A stretch of 33,544 nucleotides of DNA from an uncultured Lachnospiraceae bacterium (GTDB taxonomy: Bacteria > Bacillota > Clostridia > Lachnospirales > Lachnospiraceae): assembly GCA_910578715.1 (NCBI GenBank), contig CAJTRL010000042.1:1-33544 (forward strand), read 5' to 3'. Below, in pieces: positions 15,936-22,919 of this stretch. The notes below the pieces were generated by a model. It did no database searches and was not told the DNA's origin. It was given only the letters and a program-made list of their open reading frames with translations. A program made the position numbers and the translations under genes. The number at the start of each line of letters is the position of its first letter. Position 1 is the stretch's first letter.

Positions 15936-17897
15936 ATGGATGCATTAGAACAAAGATACCTGAAAAGCCTGGCGAAGCAGTACCCGACGATTGCGGCGGC
16001 TTCGACGGAAATCATCAATTTACAGGCAATTTTAAGTCTTCCGAAGGGGACGGAGCATTTTATCACGGATATTCACGGCGAATATGAGCAGTTCAATCAT
16101 GTATTGAAGAACGGTTCCGGCTCGGTGCGGCGGAAGATAGACGAAGAATTTGGGAATACGCTCAGCAATAAGGACAAAAAAGGGCTTGCAACGCTGATTT
16201 ATTACCCGGAGGAAAAGCTGGAAATCGTGCTGCGCGAGGAAGACGAGAGCAGTATCGAAGACTGGTATAAAATAACGCTGCACCGCCTGGTGCAGATTAC
16301 GAAACGGGTTTCTTCCAAATATACCCGTTCCAAGGTCAGAAAGGCGCTGCCGCCGGATTTTGCCTATATTATCGAAGAACTGATTACGGAAAAGGCCGAG
16401 ATTCAGGATAAGGAAGCCTATTATAACGAAATCATCCATACGATTATCCGCATCGGCCGGGCGCCGGAGTTTATTACGGCGCTCTGCAATCTGATTCAGA
16501 ATCTTGTCATCGACCATCTGCATATTGTCGGGGATATTTATGACAGAGGGCCGGGGCCCTATGTCATCATGGACACGCTGCTGCATTATCATTCCGTCGA
16601 TGTACAGTGGGGCAATCACGACGTCGTCTGGATGGGCGCGGCGAGCGGGCATCTTGCCTGTATCGCCAATGTTATCCGGATGGCGGCAAGATACGGAAAC
16701 CTGGACACGTTGGAAGAAGGGTACGGCATCAATCTGATACCGCTTGCCACTTTTGCGATGGAAGTTTACAAAGACACAGACTGCAGCGCTTTTGCCATCA
16801 AATATAATACCCAGTATGATACGAAGGATTTGAGCCTCGACATGAAAATGCACAAGGCAATTGCCATTCTCCAGTTCAAGCTGGAGGGCCAGCTGATTAT
16901 GCGCCGGCCGGAGTTCCAGATGGACGACAGGCTGCTTTTGAATCATGTGGATTTTGAAAAAAAGACCGTGACGATTGACGGAAAAGAGTATCATATGCGG
17001 GATGTGGATTTCCCGACCGTCAGAAAAGAGCGGCCTTTTGAACTTTCCCCGGAAGAAGAACAGGTTATGGAGCGTCTGCGCCAGGCTTTTGTCAAATGTG
17101 AAAAGCTGCAGAAGCATGTCCGCTTTCTTTTTTCAAAAGGAAGCCTGTATAAAGTATATAATTCCAATCTGCTCTATCATGGCTGTATGCCGATGGATGA
17201 GGAAGGAAATTTTAAAAAGGTCAATGTTTACGGAGAAGAATACAGCGGCAAGGCGCTGTATGATGTGCTGGAATATTACGCGCGCAAAGGCTATTATGTC
17301 CACGACGATTTACAGGAAAAACTGAAAGGCCAGGATATGCTCTGGTACATATGGGCGGGTCCCAATTCTCCGGTGTTCGGGAAGGACAAGATGGCGACCT
17401 TCGAGCGTTATTTTGTGGAAGAAAAGGAACTGCACAAGGAGACGAAAAACAGTTATTACAGGCTGCTGGACAGAGAGGATATCATCAACAAAATTTTGAC
17501 GGAATTCGGTCTGGATGTTACAAAATCCCATATCGTGAACGGACATGTTCCGGTGGAACTGAAAAAAGGGGAATCACCCGTCAAATGCGGCGGCAGACTG
17601 CTGATTATCGACGGCGGTTTTTCCAAAGCGTATCAGGACAAGACGGGAATCGCGGGCTATACGCTCGTAGCCAACTCACACGGCATGCTGCTTGTGGCGC
17701 ATGAGCTTTTTGAATCGACGGAATCCGCCATTATCAATGAATCAGATATTATTTCCGACACGATTATTCTGGAAACGAGCACGAGGCGCCAGAAGATTGC
17801 GGACACGGATATCGGCGCGGAGCTGCGGGAAAGCATCCATCAGCTGGAAGAGCTGCTGAAAGCATATCGGAACGGTACGATTATAGAGAAACTCTGA
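15936..17897 (+). CDS. fbp: Class III fructose-1,6-bisphosphatase
   Basis: A 653-residue Firmicute-type (class III) FBPase of the metallophosphoesterase fold, which hydrolyses fructose 1,6-bisphosphate to fructose 6-phosphate in gluconeogenesis. The metal-binding motifs run in order: ITDIHGEYEQF (Asp45 and His47), GDIYDRGPGPYVIMD, VQWGNHDVVWMGAASG and, late, VNGHVPVELKKGESP. Length matches the class (about 640-670). ATG 15936 is chosen behind AGAGGAAAG; the upstream frame from 15900 would run out of the MITE and is unlikely. Because the MITE ends 36 bp before the start, the gene's promoter must be in the MITE, in the short gap, or upstream of the dapAB terminator. It is followed by a long hairpin. 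Confidence 0.96.
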   Translation: MDALEQRYLKSLAKQYPTIAAASTEIINLQAILSLPKGTEHFITDIHGEYEQFNHVLKNGSGSVRRKIDEEFGNTLSNKDKKGLATLIYYPEEKLEIVLREEDESSIEDWYKITLHRLVQITKRVSSKYTRSKVRKALPPDFAYIIEELITEKAEIQDKEAYYNEIIHTIIRIGRAPEFITALCNLIQNLVIDHLHIVGDIYDRGPGPYVIMDTLLHYHSVDVQWGNHDVVWMGAASGHLACIANVIRMAARYGNLDTLEEGYGINLIPLATFAMEVYKDTDCSAFAIKYNTQYDTKDLSLDMKMHKAIAILQFKLEGQLIMRRPEFQMDDRLLLNHVDFEKKTVTIDGKEYHMRDVDFPTVRKERPFELSPEEEQVMERLRQAFVKCEKLQKHVRFLFSKGSLYKVYNSNLLYHGCMPMDEEGNFKKVNVYGEEYSGKALYDVLEYYARKGYYVHDDLQEKLKGQDMLWYIWAGPNSPVFGKDKMATFERYFVEEKELHKETKNSYYRLLDREDIINKILTEFGLDVTKSHIVNGHVPVELKKGESPVKCGGRLLIIDGGFSKAYQDKTGIAGYTLVANSHGMLLVAHELFESTESAIINESDIISDTIILETSTRRQKIADTDIGAELRESIHQLEELLKAYRNGTIIEKL

Positions 17898-17908
17898 CAG
17901 GACAAAAA

Positions 17909-17947
17909 GACTTTCTGAATCCGCCGGGTAAGCAGATTCAGAAAGTC
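17909..17947 (-). terminator. Terminator between convergent fbp and lipoprotein genes
   Basis: A perfect 13-bp stem (GACTTTCTGAATC at 17909-17921 with its complement at 17935-17947) encloses a 13-base loop. On the minus strand it is followed by TTTTTGTCC, so it terminates the lipoprotein gene well. On the plus strand the T-tract is poor, so termination of fbp is weaker. Confidence 0.8.
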
Positions 17948-17979
17948 CGATAAAACTGTTTGTTATTTACATTTGTTAC

Positions 17980-18612
17980 CTAACGGTTCATCGTTGTTCT
18001 GGAAGAACCGGAGCCTGTTCTTGTTCTTGTGCTCGTGCTGTTCAGACTCGTGCCACGCTGTGTCGTGTTATTGGCCGTGCTGTTGTTATTGCTGTTGGTG
18101 CCATTGTTATTATCATTGTCTGTGCCATTGCCGGTCAGGTCGTCCACGACATTTCCGACACCGTCCGCTACATCATCTACGGCATCGCCGATTGCATTTC
18201 CTGTGTCATCTACGGCATCGCCGACTGCATTTCCGGCATCACCTAAAATGGAATCGTTTCCGTCCGCATTGGTATCGCCGCTTGTAACGGAATTTACGTT
18301 ATCGTTCATGTCATTTCCGGTACCGTTTGTGTCATTGTTTCCGACAGAGGTGCCGTTTCCGTTTGAACTTCCGGTTCCTGTGGTATTGCCTGTACCGTTT
18401 CCAGTGTTGTTCATTCCGGCATTTGTACCGTTTCCGGCGCTGTCCATATTGGCATTGTCCGTACCGGCAGTATCGCCTGTCGTTCCGGAGTCCGCCGTGG
18501 TATTATTTGTATCTGCATTGTCCGCGGAATCAGCTCTTCTGCCACAGGCAGTCATCATGGACATTGCAAGAACCATGAGAGAAACAAATAACAATGTTTT
18601 TATCTTTTTCAT
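17980..18612 (-). CDS. Low-complexity lipoprotein
   Basis: A 210-residue exported protein with a signal peptide (MKKIKTLLFVSLMVLAMSMM) and a lipobox-like MTAC, giving Cys23 as the lipidated residue; Met at the -3 position is less usual than Leu. The mature part is almost entirely Asn, Gly, Thr, Ser and Asp. Near the middle are three degenerate 11-residue repeats (GNAVGDAVDD, GNAIGDAVDD, DGVGNVVDD). No catalytic domain is visible. It may be a flexible spacer or surface coat on the membrane; function unknown. Translation starts after AAGGAG nine bases upstream of ATG 18612. It is convergent with fbp and divergent from hisA. Confidence 0.75.
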   Translation of the reverse strand: MKKIKTLLFVSLMVLAMSMMTACGRRADSADNADTNNTTADSGTTGDTAGTDNANMDSAGNGTNAGMNNTGNGTGNTTGTGSSNGNGTSVGNNDTNGTGNDMNDNVNSVTSGDTNADGNDSILGDAGNAVGDAVDDTGNAIGDAVDDVADGVGNVVDDLTGNGTDNDNNNGTNSNNNSTANNTTQRGTSLNSTSTRTRTGSGSSRTTMNR

Positions 18613-18745
18613 GATTTCACTCCTTTACTATATTTCGTTTTCTACTCAAAGCAAACAGAAAATAAGGCTTTCTGTTCCTATGTTATTATGTCATTTAGAA
18701 ACTAAAATATTCGTGGGAGAGATGGAGGAAAAAAGGATTAGGTTG

Positions 18746-18818
18746 GAAAAATCAGAGATTTTTCATAGCCGAATTTATTCGGCAGGCGAATATTTGTGCC
18801 TTTCAGGCCCAAATATCG
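18746..18818 (+). promoter_or_regulatory. Three-hairpin leader of hisA
   Basis: Three consecutive stems precede the hisA start: GAAAAATC/GATTTTTC (18746-18753, 18757-18764), GCCGAA/TTCGGC (18768-18773, 18778-18783), and a long one at 18787-18818 in which CGAATATTTG pairs with CAAATATCG and an inner GCC/GGC closes the loop. This suggests a cis-acting RNA leader. It does not match the ZTP, T-box or other classes I know. Confidence 0.4.
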
Positions 18819-18847
18819 CGGACAGAAAGAAAGGTATGGTTATTAGT

Positions 18848-19627
18848 ATGGAATTTCGGCCATGTATTGACATTCATAACGGACGCGTGAAACAAATTAT
18901 TGGCGGCAGTCTGAAAGATGCGGAAAATGCGGCAGAAGAAAATTTTGTCGCGGCTTCTGATGCGGCATATTATGCCCGTCTTTATCAAAAAAATAATATT
19001 AAAAACGGCCATGTCATTATGCTGAACCACAGACAGAGCGAATACTACGAAGAAACGAAAAAACAGGCGCTTGGCGCGCTTGCGGCTTATCCGGGAGGAT
19101 TACAGATTGGCGGCGGCATTACGCCGGAGAATGCGGCGCAGTATCTCGATGCAGGCGCATCCCATGTGATTGTGACTTCCTGTGTTTTTCGCGACGGGCG
19201 CATTGATTTTGAAAATCTGCGCAGACTGGTAAAGGAGACGGGAAAAGAAAAGCTGGTTCTGGATTTAAGCTGTCGGATGAAAAACGAAAGCTATTATATT
19301 GTGACCGACAGATGGCAGAAGTATACGGATGTTATTTTGAATCACGGGACGCTGGATGAGTTTTCTTCCTATTGCGATGAATTTCTGATTCATGCGGTGG
19401 ATGTGGAAGGAAAAGCGGACGGAATCGAAGAAAAACTCGTGGAAATGCTCGGTTCATGGAACCGTATACCGGTTACTTATGCGGGAGGCGTCCATTCTTT
19501 TGGGGACCTTGCAAAACTGAAGGAGCTTGGACATGATAAAGTTCATGTGACGATAGGCAGTGCGCTGGATTTGTTCGGCGGACCGATGCGCTTTGAAGAA
19601 GTTCTTTCCTATATAAAACAAAATTAG
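18848..19627 (+). CDS. hisA: Eukaryotic-type HisA (ProFAR isomerase)
   Basis: A 259-residue TIM-barrel enzyme of histidine synthesis that isomerises the aminoaldose ProFAR to the ketose PRFAR. It opens with MEFRPCIDIHNGRVKQIIGG, the signature of the eukaryotic (yeast HIS6-like) branch rather than the usual bacterial DLxxGxxVRLxQG. Other motifs are LQIGGGITPENAAQYLDAGA, HAVDVEGKADG (second catalytic Asp) and VTYAGGVHSFGDL. No other his gene is next to it, which is unusual for bacteria. The start is ATG 18848, at fixed distance behind the shared leader motif at 18829-18847. An in-frame ATG at 18836 sits one base from its ribosome binding site, so it is unlikely. Confidence 0.9.
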   Translation: MEFRPCIDIHNGRVKQIIGGSLKDAENAAEENFVAASDAAYYARLYQKNNIKNGHVIMLNHRQSEYYEETKKQALGALAAYPGGLQIGGGITPENAAQYLDAGASHVIVTSCVFRDGRIDFENLRRLVKETGKEKLVLDLSCRMKNESYYIVTDRWQKYTDVILNHGTLDEFSSYCDEFLIHAVDVEGKADGIEEKLVEMLGSWNRIPVTYAGGVHSFGDLAKLKELGHDKVHVTIGSALDLFGGPMRFEEVLSYIKQN

Positions 19628-19634
19628 ATAACAA

Positions 19635-19659
19635 AAGAGCCTGTCCGTGACAGGCTCTT
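19635..19659 (+). terminator. Terminator of hisA
   Basis: An 11-bp stem AAGAGCCTGTC (19635-19645) with GACAGGCTCTT (19649-19659) and loop CGT. The plus-strand tail is only AATTAAT; on the minus strand it is followed by TTGTTATC. Probably functional in both directions but not strong. Confidence 0.65.
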
Positions 19660-19830
19660 AATTAATCCGTTATGACAATGATGCAAGTTCTAAATAAAAT
19701 GTAAAATCTATATTTAAAAAAGGCACATCGTATACTGATTAAGTTCACGCAGCAGAAGGCATACCCAGAAAAACCGTTTCGATGTCTGCTGTTTGTTTCT
19801 TACTGCTGTATGTTGTGGAACCGGGCAAGA

Positions 19831-20031
19831 TTATAACTTGGTTACATTGACTGCCTGAGGTCCTTTTTCTCCATTCACTACTTCGTACTCAACAGCAGCG
19901 CCTTCTTCGAGAGATTTGAAGCCCTCCATGTTAAGTCCTGAATAATGAACGAAAACGTCGTTACCCTGCTCATCGGAGATGAAGCCGTAACCTTTTTGGT
20001 TGTTAAACCATTTTACTGTACCTTTGTTCAT
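19831..20031 (-). CDS. Cold-shock-domain RNA chaperone
   Basis: A 66-residue CspA-family protein consisting of one cold-shock domain. The RNA-binding motifs are GTVKWFNNQKGYGFIS (RNP1) and DVFVHYSGL (RNP2). It ends QAVNVTKL as in the family. Such proteins melt RNA secondary structure and support translation and growth at low temperature. ATG 20031 follows GGAGGT by eight bases. The paralogue (CspA/B/C/D) cannot be decided. The 203-bp stretch beyond its stop, towards hisA, holds only the hisA terminator and AT-rich sequence. Confidence 0.95.
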   Translation of the reverse strand: MNKGTVKWFNNQKGYGFISDEQGNDVFVHYSGLNMEGFKSLEEGAAVEYEVVNGEKGPQAVNVTKL

Positions 20032-20082
20032 CGTAGATACCTCCAAAAATAATAAAAAATCAATTGTTCTGACAACACTGTT

Positions 20083-20111
20083 AGGATAACACAAGTAATG
20101 GAAAATGTAAA
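20083..20111 (-). promoter_or_regulatory. Sigma-A promoter of the cold-shock gene
   Basis: On the minus strand TTTACA (20111-20106), 17 bases, TATCCT (20088-20083). The predicted leader is only about 45 bases, unlike the long thermosensing leader of E. coli cspA. Confidence 0.6.
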
Positions 20112-20119
20112 GACTTCTT

Positions 20120-20443
20120 TTAAATTCTTTTTTCTATTTTGCCATTTTTTTCACAATCTTTATGTAACCGCTCCATAACGAGCTCATATCCGTCATTTCC
20201 ATAATTCAGGGAACGGTTGACTCTGCTGATTGTCGCGGTGGATGCGCCTGTTTTGTCTGCAATATCCTGATAGGTTCTGTGATTCCTCAGCATGGAAGCG
20301 ACTTCAAATCTCTGAGAAAGGGAAAGCAGCTCGTTGACAGTGCACAAATCTTCAAAAAAATCGTAACATTCTTCTTTGGTTTTCAGGCATAGAACCGCCT
20401 CGAATAAATGGTCTACGGAATCGCTTTTAATTTTTTTATTCAT
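20120..20443 (-). CDS. yerC: YerC/YecD-type TrpR-superfamily regulator
   Basis: A 107-residue DNA-binding protein of the YerC/YecD branch of the TrpR superfamily. The helical core is FFEDLCTVNELLSLSQRFEV, then MLRNHRTYQDIADKTGASTA and TISRVNRSLNYGNDGYELVM, which is the helix-turn-helix. Family members are known as small regulators; the Bacillus gene lies near pcrB and the ligand is unclear, so tryptophan binding should not be assumed. I prefer ATG 20443 behind the shared leader motif (20444-20462) over ATG 20455, whose ribosome binding site is one base away. It follows the cold-shock gene region in a minus-strand pair, each gene with its own promoter. Confidence 0.88.
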   Translation of the reverse strand: MNKKIKSDSVDHLFEAVLCLKTKEECYDFFEDLCTVNELLSLSQRFEVASMLRNHRTYQDIADKTGASTATISRVNRSLNYGNDGYELVMERLHKDCEKNGKIEKRI

Positions 20444-20526
20444 ATTAATAACCATGCCTTTCTCTCAACCGAATCCTCCATGTCATTGCAGCCGAGGCAT
20501 TAAAATATGTCTTTTTTGGTAAGCAT

Positions 20527-20555
20527 AATATACCATATCCTGATTTTAATGTAAA
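20527..20555 (-). promoter_or_regulatory. Sigma-A promoter of yerC
   Basis: On the minus strand TTTACA (20555-20550), exactly 17 bases, TATATT (20532-20527). The leader of roughly 75 bases contains a possible 13-codon reading frame (MEDSVERKAWLLI) whose TGA overlaps the preferred yerC ATG. Confidence 0.6.
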
Positions 20556-20644
20556 GATGATAGATGATAATGTACAATCGGATGACTTATGAAGTCCATG
20601 CCGGAACAGTTGCCTTGTTAGAAATAAAATGAAATGCAAAAGAC

Positions 20645-20673
20645 TTGTCATGTAGTAATAAAAACTATATAAT
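20645..20673 (+). promoter_or_regulatory. Sigma-A promoter of the DUF1836-type gene
   Basis: TTGTCA (20645-20650), 17 bases, perfect TATAAT (20668-20673). It is divergent from the yerC promoter; these two promoters are the main content of the 357-bp gap between the genes. Confidence 0.8.
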
Positions 20674-20800
20674 AATGTATGCAGAGGATTTGAAGTAAGA
20701 GCCCGTGAAAAACGCTATGATAAAAATCAGAAGCGTAATGGCGGCAGGAAAAGGCAGCGGAGCGGATATTGCAGTAAAATGCGCTGAAATGGGAGGAACA

Positions 20801-21481
20801 ATGACGATTAAGACCGAAGATTTATTGAACAGCATTATGGACAGCCTGGACAGAATTACTTATATCAAAGCCGAAGATATTCCGAATATTGACCTGTATA
20901 TGGACCAGGTAACGACTTTTATGGAGTCACGGTTGAAGAGAACGACCAGAAATCCGGGCGAAGATAAGATTCTGACCAAGACGATGATAAATAATTATGC
21001 CAAAAACGACCTTTTGCCGCCTCCGTATAAGAAAAAATATTCCAGAGAGCATGTCATGCTGCTTGTTTTTATTTATTACTACAAAGGTATTTTGTCCATT
21101 AACGACATACAGGAACTTCTGGAACCGATTACCAGGCAGTTCTTCGGAACGAAAGAGGCGTTCAATCTGGAAACGGTTTATGAAACGGCTTTTGGTCTGG
21201 AACGGGGACAGATTGACGCGCTGAAAAAAGATATCACGGAGAAATTCCGGACTGCGAAGGGAACTTTTCAGGATGCGCCGGAGGACAGTCAGGAATTTCT
21301 GCAGATTTTTTCCTTTATTTGTATGCTTGGCTTCGATGTGTACCTGAAGAAGCTGCTGATTGAAAAGATGATAGACAGTTTTCATGAAGAAGGACGCGGC
21401 GGTAAGGGAAAAGAGGCGAAAGCGAAAGATGCCAGAGAGTCGAAAGAGACAAAAGCGAAAGATATCAAAGAGGTGAAATAG
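20801..21481 (+). CDS. DUF1836-type protein with lysine-rich repeat tail
   Basis: A 226-residue cytoplasmic protein. The body (about 1-190) resembles DUF1836 proteins of Clostridia: ITYIKAEDIPNIDLYMDQVT, then TKTMINNYAKNDLLPPPYKK (a MerR-like helix with the conserved NYxKxxLLPxP pattern) and YSREHVMLLVFIYYYKGILS. That layout suggests DNA binding; the function is unknown. The last 25 residues are low-complexity Lys/Ala/Glu encoded by 33-bp tandem repeats. I chose ATG 20801 behind GGAGG (20792-20796). The frame is open from 20705, but that part looks unconserved. Confidence 0.75.
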   Translation: MTIKTEDLLNSIMDSLDRITYIKAEDIPNIDLYMDQVTTFMESRLKRTTRNPGEDKILTKTMINNYAKNDLLPPPYKKKYSREHVMLLVFIYYYKGILSINDIQELLEPITRQFFGTKEAFNLETVYETAFGLERGQIDALKKDITEKFRTAKGTFQDAPEDSQEFLQIFSFICMLGFDVYLKKLLIEKMIDSFHEEGRGGKGKEAKAKDARESKETKAKDIKEVK

Positions 21482-21508
21482 GCAGAAGCGAAAGTTATCA
21501 AAGGGATG
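21410..21508 (+). repeat. Three 33-bp tandem repeats spanning the stop codon
   Basis: Units at 21410-21442, 21443-21475 and 21476-21508 share the core GCGAAAGATATCAAAGAG with substitutions. In the third unit AAAGAG has become AAATAG, which creates the stop at 21479-21481. The same frame continues for further Lys-rich codons beyond it. Confidence 0.7.
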
Positions 21509-21541
21509 AAGGCAAAAGACAGCAAAGAGCGGAGAACAGAA

Positions 21542-21579
21542 AAAAATGCAGGATGCCGGGGGTGGCAGCCTGCATTTTT
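21542..21579. terminator. Bidirectional terminator
   Basis: AAAAATGCAGG (21542-21552) pairs with CCTGCATTTTT (21569-21579), with an inner TGCC/GGCA. There is a T-run on each strand, and it lies between the convergent DUF1836-type and substrate-binding protein genes. Confidence 0.85.
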
Positions 21580-21634
21580 AATGTCCGGTTCCGGCCTGGT
21601 CTTTCCGGAATTTTGGTGTTTCCGGCCCGCGGTT

Positions 21635-22663
21635 TTACTGGCCTGCGGCTTTCGAGGCAAAATCGGTGTTCACCAAATCTTCGTAAGGAACACGTTTTTC
21701 CAGCTCTCCGGCTTCGTCCAGAATGTTCTGCAGAAGGGTAAAGCTGTCTTCTTCAAATATCAGGTCGGATTTCCATGTCTCCTGTGCGGCATAACGCTCA
21801 ACGATTGTCGTAATCGTTTCCAAATCCGTTTCCGCAAACTGGGGCTGGATGACTTTGGCGATTTCTTCCGCGGAGTGGGTCTGTACATAATTCATGCCTT
21901 TCTGCAAAGCATTGGTAAAGGACTGGATAACTTCCGGGTTTTCTTCTATATAACTCTTTTTGGCGGAAAAAGCGGTATAAGGAACGAAGCCGGAGTCTTC
22001 TCCGAGAGAAGCGACCACATAACCGTCGCCTTTGGCTTCAAGGGAGGTGGCATGGGGTTCAAATTCCACCGTAAAATCGCCCTGACCGCCGGAAAAAGCG
22101 GCTGCCGTCGAGCCGAAGTCGATGCTCTGGTCGATGGAAAGGTCGCCAGCAGGGTCGATGCCGTTCTTTTTCAGGATATATTCAAATACCATTTCGGGCA
22201 TACCGCCGGACCTTCCGCCCAGGACTTCTTTGCCAATCAGCATGCTCCAGTCAAAATTGTCAATCGGCTCTCTTGCCACGAGGAAGTTTCCGGCGCGCTG
22301 TGTCAGCTGCGCAAAGTTGACGGCATAATCCGAGGAACCGCCGATGTAAGTATAGATGGTGCTTTCGCTTCCCATAAAGCCGATGTCGGCTTCGTCCGTA
22401 AGAAGCGCCGTCATGGTTTTGTCGGCGCCGAAGCCTGTGACGAGCGTAAGGTCAATGCCCTCCTGTGCAAAATAGCCTTCCTCGATGGCGACATACATCG
22501 GCGCGTAGAAAATGGAATGCGCCACTTCGTTCAGGACGACGGGGGTCGTGTCTTTGGCGGAAGCGGTGCCTTTTGCGCTTTCCGTTTCCTTGCCGCCGCA
22601 GCCGCTTAACAGGGAAATGGCGCACAGCGCCGCAAGGAAAAGGGATAGTTTTTTCTTTTTCAT
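21635..22663 (-). CDS. ABC transporter substrate-binding lipoprotein (NMT1/SsuA-like)
   Basis: A 342-residue exported binding protein. The signal peptide MKKKKLSLFLAALCAISL is followed by lipobox LSGC (Cys22). The mature domain has the NMT1/THI5/SsuA/TauA pattern: SIFYAPMYVAIEEGYFAQEG near the N-terminus, ADIGFMGSESTIYTYIGG and, later, GGMPEMVFEYILKKNG. This family delivers thiamine precursors, riboflavin, sulfonates or similar small molecules to an ABC importer; the ligand cannot be read. No permease or ATPase gene is adjacent, so it is an orphan in this window. ATG 22663 follows AGGAGG by a short gap; the upstream frame to 22702 lacks a site. Confidence 0.85.
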   Translation of the reverse strand: MKKKKLSLFLAALCAISLLSGCGGKETESAKGTASAKDTTPVVLNEVAHSIFYAPMYVAIEEGYFAQEGIDLTLVTGFGADKTMTALLTDEADIGFMGSESTIYTYIGGSSDYAVNFAQLTQRAGNFLVAREPIDNFDWSMLIGKEVLGGRSGGMPEMVFEYILKKNGIDPAGDLSIDQSIDFGSTAAAFSGGQGDFTVEFEPHATSLEAKGDGYVVASLGEDSGFVPYTAFSAKKSYIEENPEVIQSFTNALQKGMNYVQTHSAEEIAKVIQPQFAETDLETITTIVERYAAQETWKSDLIFEEDSFTLLQNILDEAGELEKRVPYEDLVNTDFASKAAGQ

Positions 22664-22792
22664 ATACCTCCTGTATCTGTAAGACAGATGTTTCATTGAC
22701 ATAGTTACTTTATTATATTGCGCCGCATTGGATTGGTTCCTTTTTCCAAAGGCCGGCAGGAGAAAAGGGGGCTTTTCTAAAAGCGGTTCCTG

Positions 22793-22801
22793 TGCTATAA
22801 A
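22793..22801 (+). promoter_or_regulatory. Possible extended -10 promoter for the EamA gene
   Basis: TGC directly followed by TATAAA (22796-22801). The -35 region (TTTTCT) is weak, as is common for extended -10 promoters. Confidence 0.4.
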
Positions 22802-22867
22802 AGAATAGAACGCCGAAAGGCGGAAATTTATATTTAATAGAAAATTGCTGTAATCGTAGTGGGCATA

Positions 22868-22893
22868 CGCAAGCTGCGGAGCTTGCGCTTTTT
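22868..22893 (+). terminator. Terminator-like hairpin in the EamA leader
   Basis: CGCAAGCT (22868-22875) pairs with AGCTTGCG (22880-22887) around GCGG, then CTTTTT. It lies 27 bases before the transporter start and about 60 bases after a likely transcription start, so it is placed as an attenuator. A CGCC-GAAA-GGCG hairpin lies upstream (22809-22820). Confidence 0.7.
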
Positions 22894-22919
22894 ATAAACG
22901 ACAGATACGGAGAAAACGG

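Noticed and set aside
15776..16087. Open frame crossing the MITE into fbp
   Set aside because: It runs along the inverted repeat and then out of frame with Fbp; no ribosome binding site or domain.
16032..17117. Minus-strand frame inside fbp
   Set aside because: A shadow of the class III FBPase, which has all metal-binding motifs in the plus frame.
18029..18847. Upstream in-frame extension of hisA across the lipoprotein gene
   Set aside because: It is antisense to the low-complexity lipoprotein, lacks a start site and adds residues absent from HisA.
18746..18847. ZTP or T-box riboswitch upstream of hisA
   Set aside because: The diagnostic conserved blocks of these classes are not present, only hairpins.
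21506..22609. Long plus-strand open frame antisense to the substrate-binding protein gene
   Set aside because: It mirrors the real gene on the minus strand, which has a signal peptide and family motifs; the frame also runs through the bidirectional terminator.
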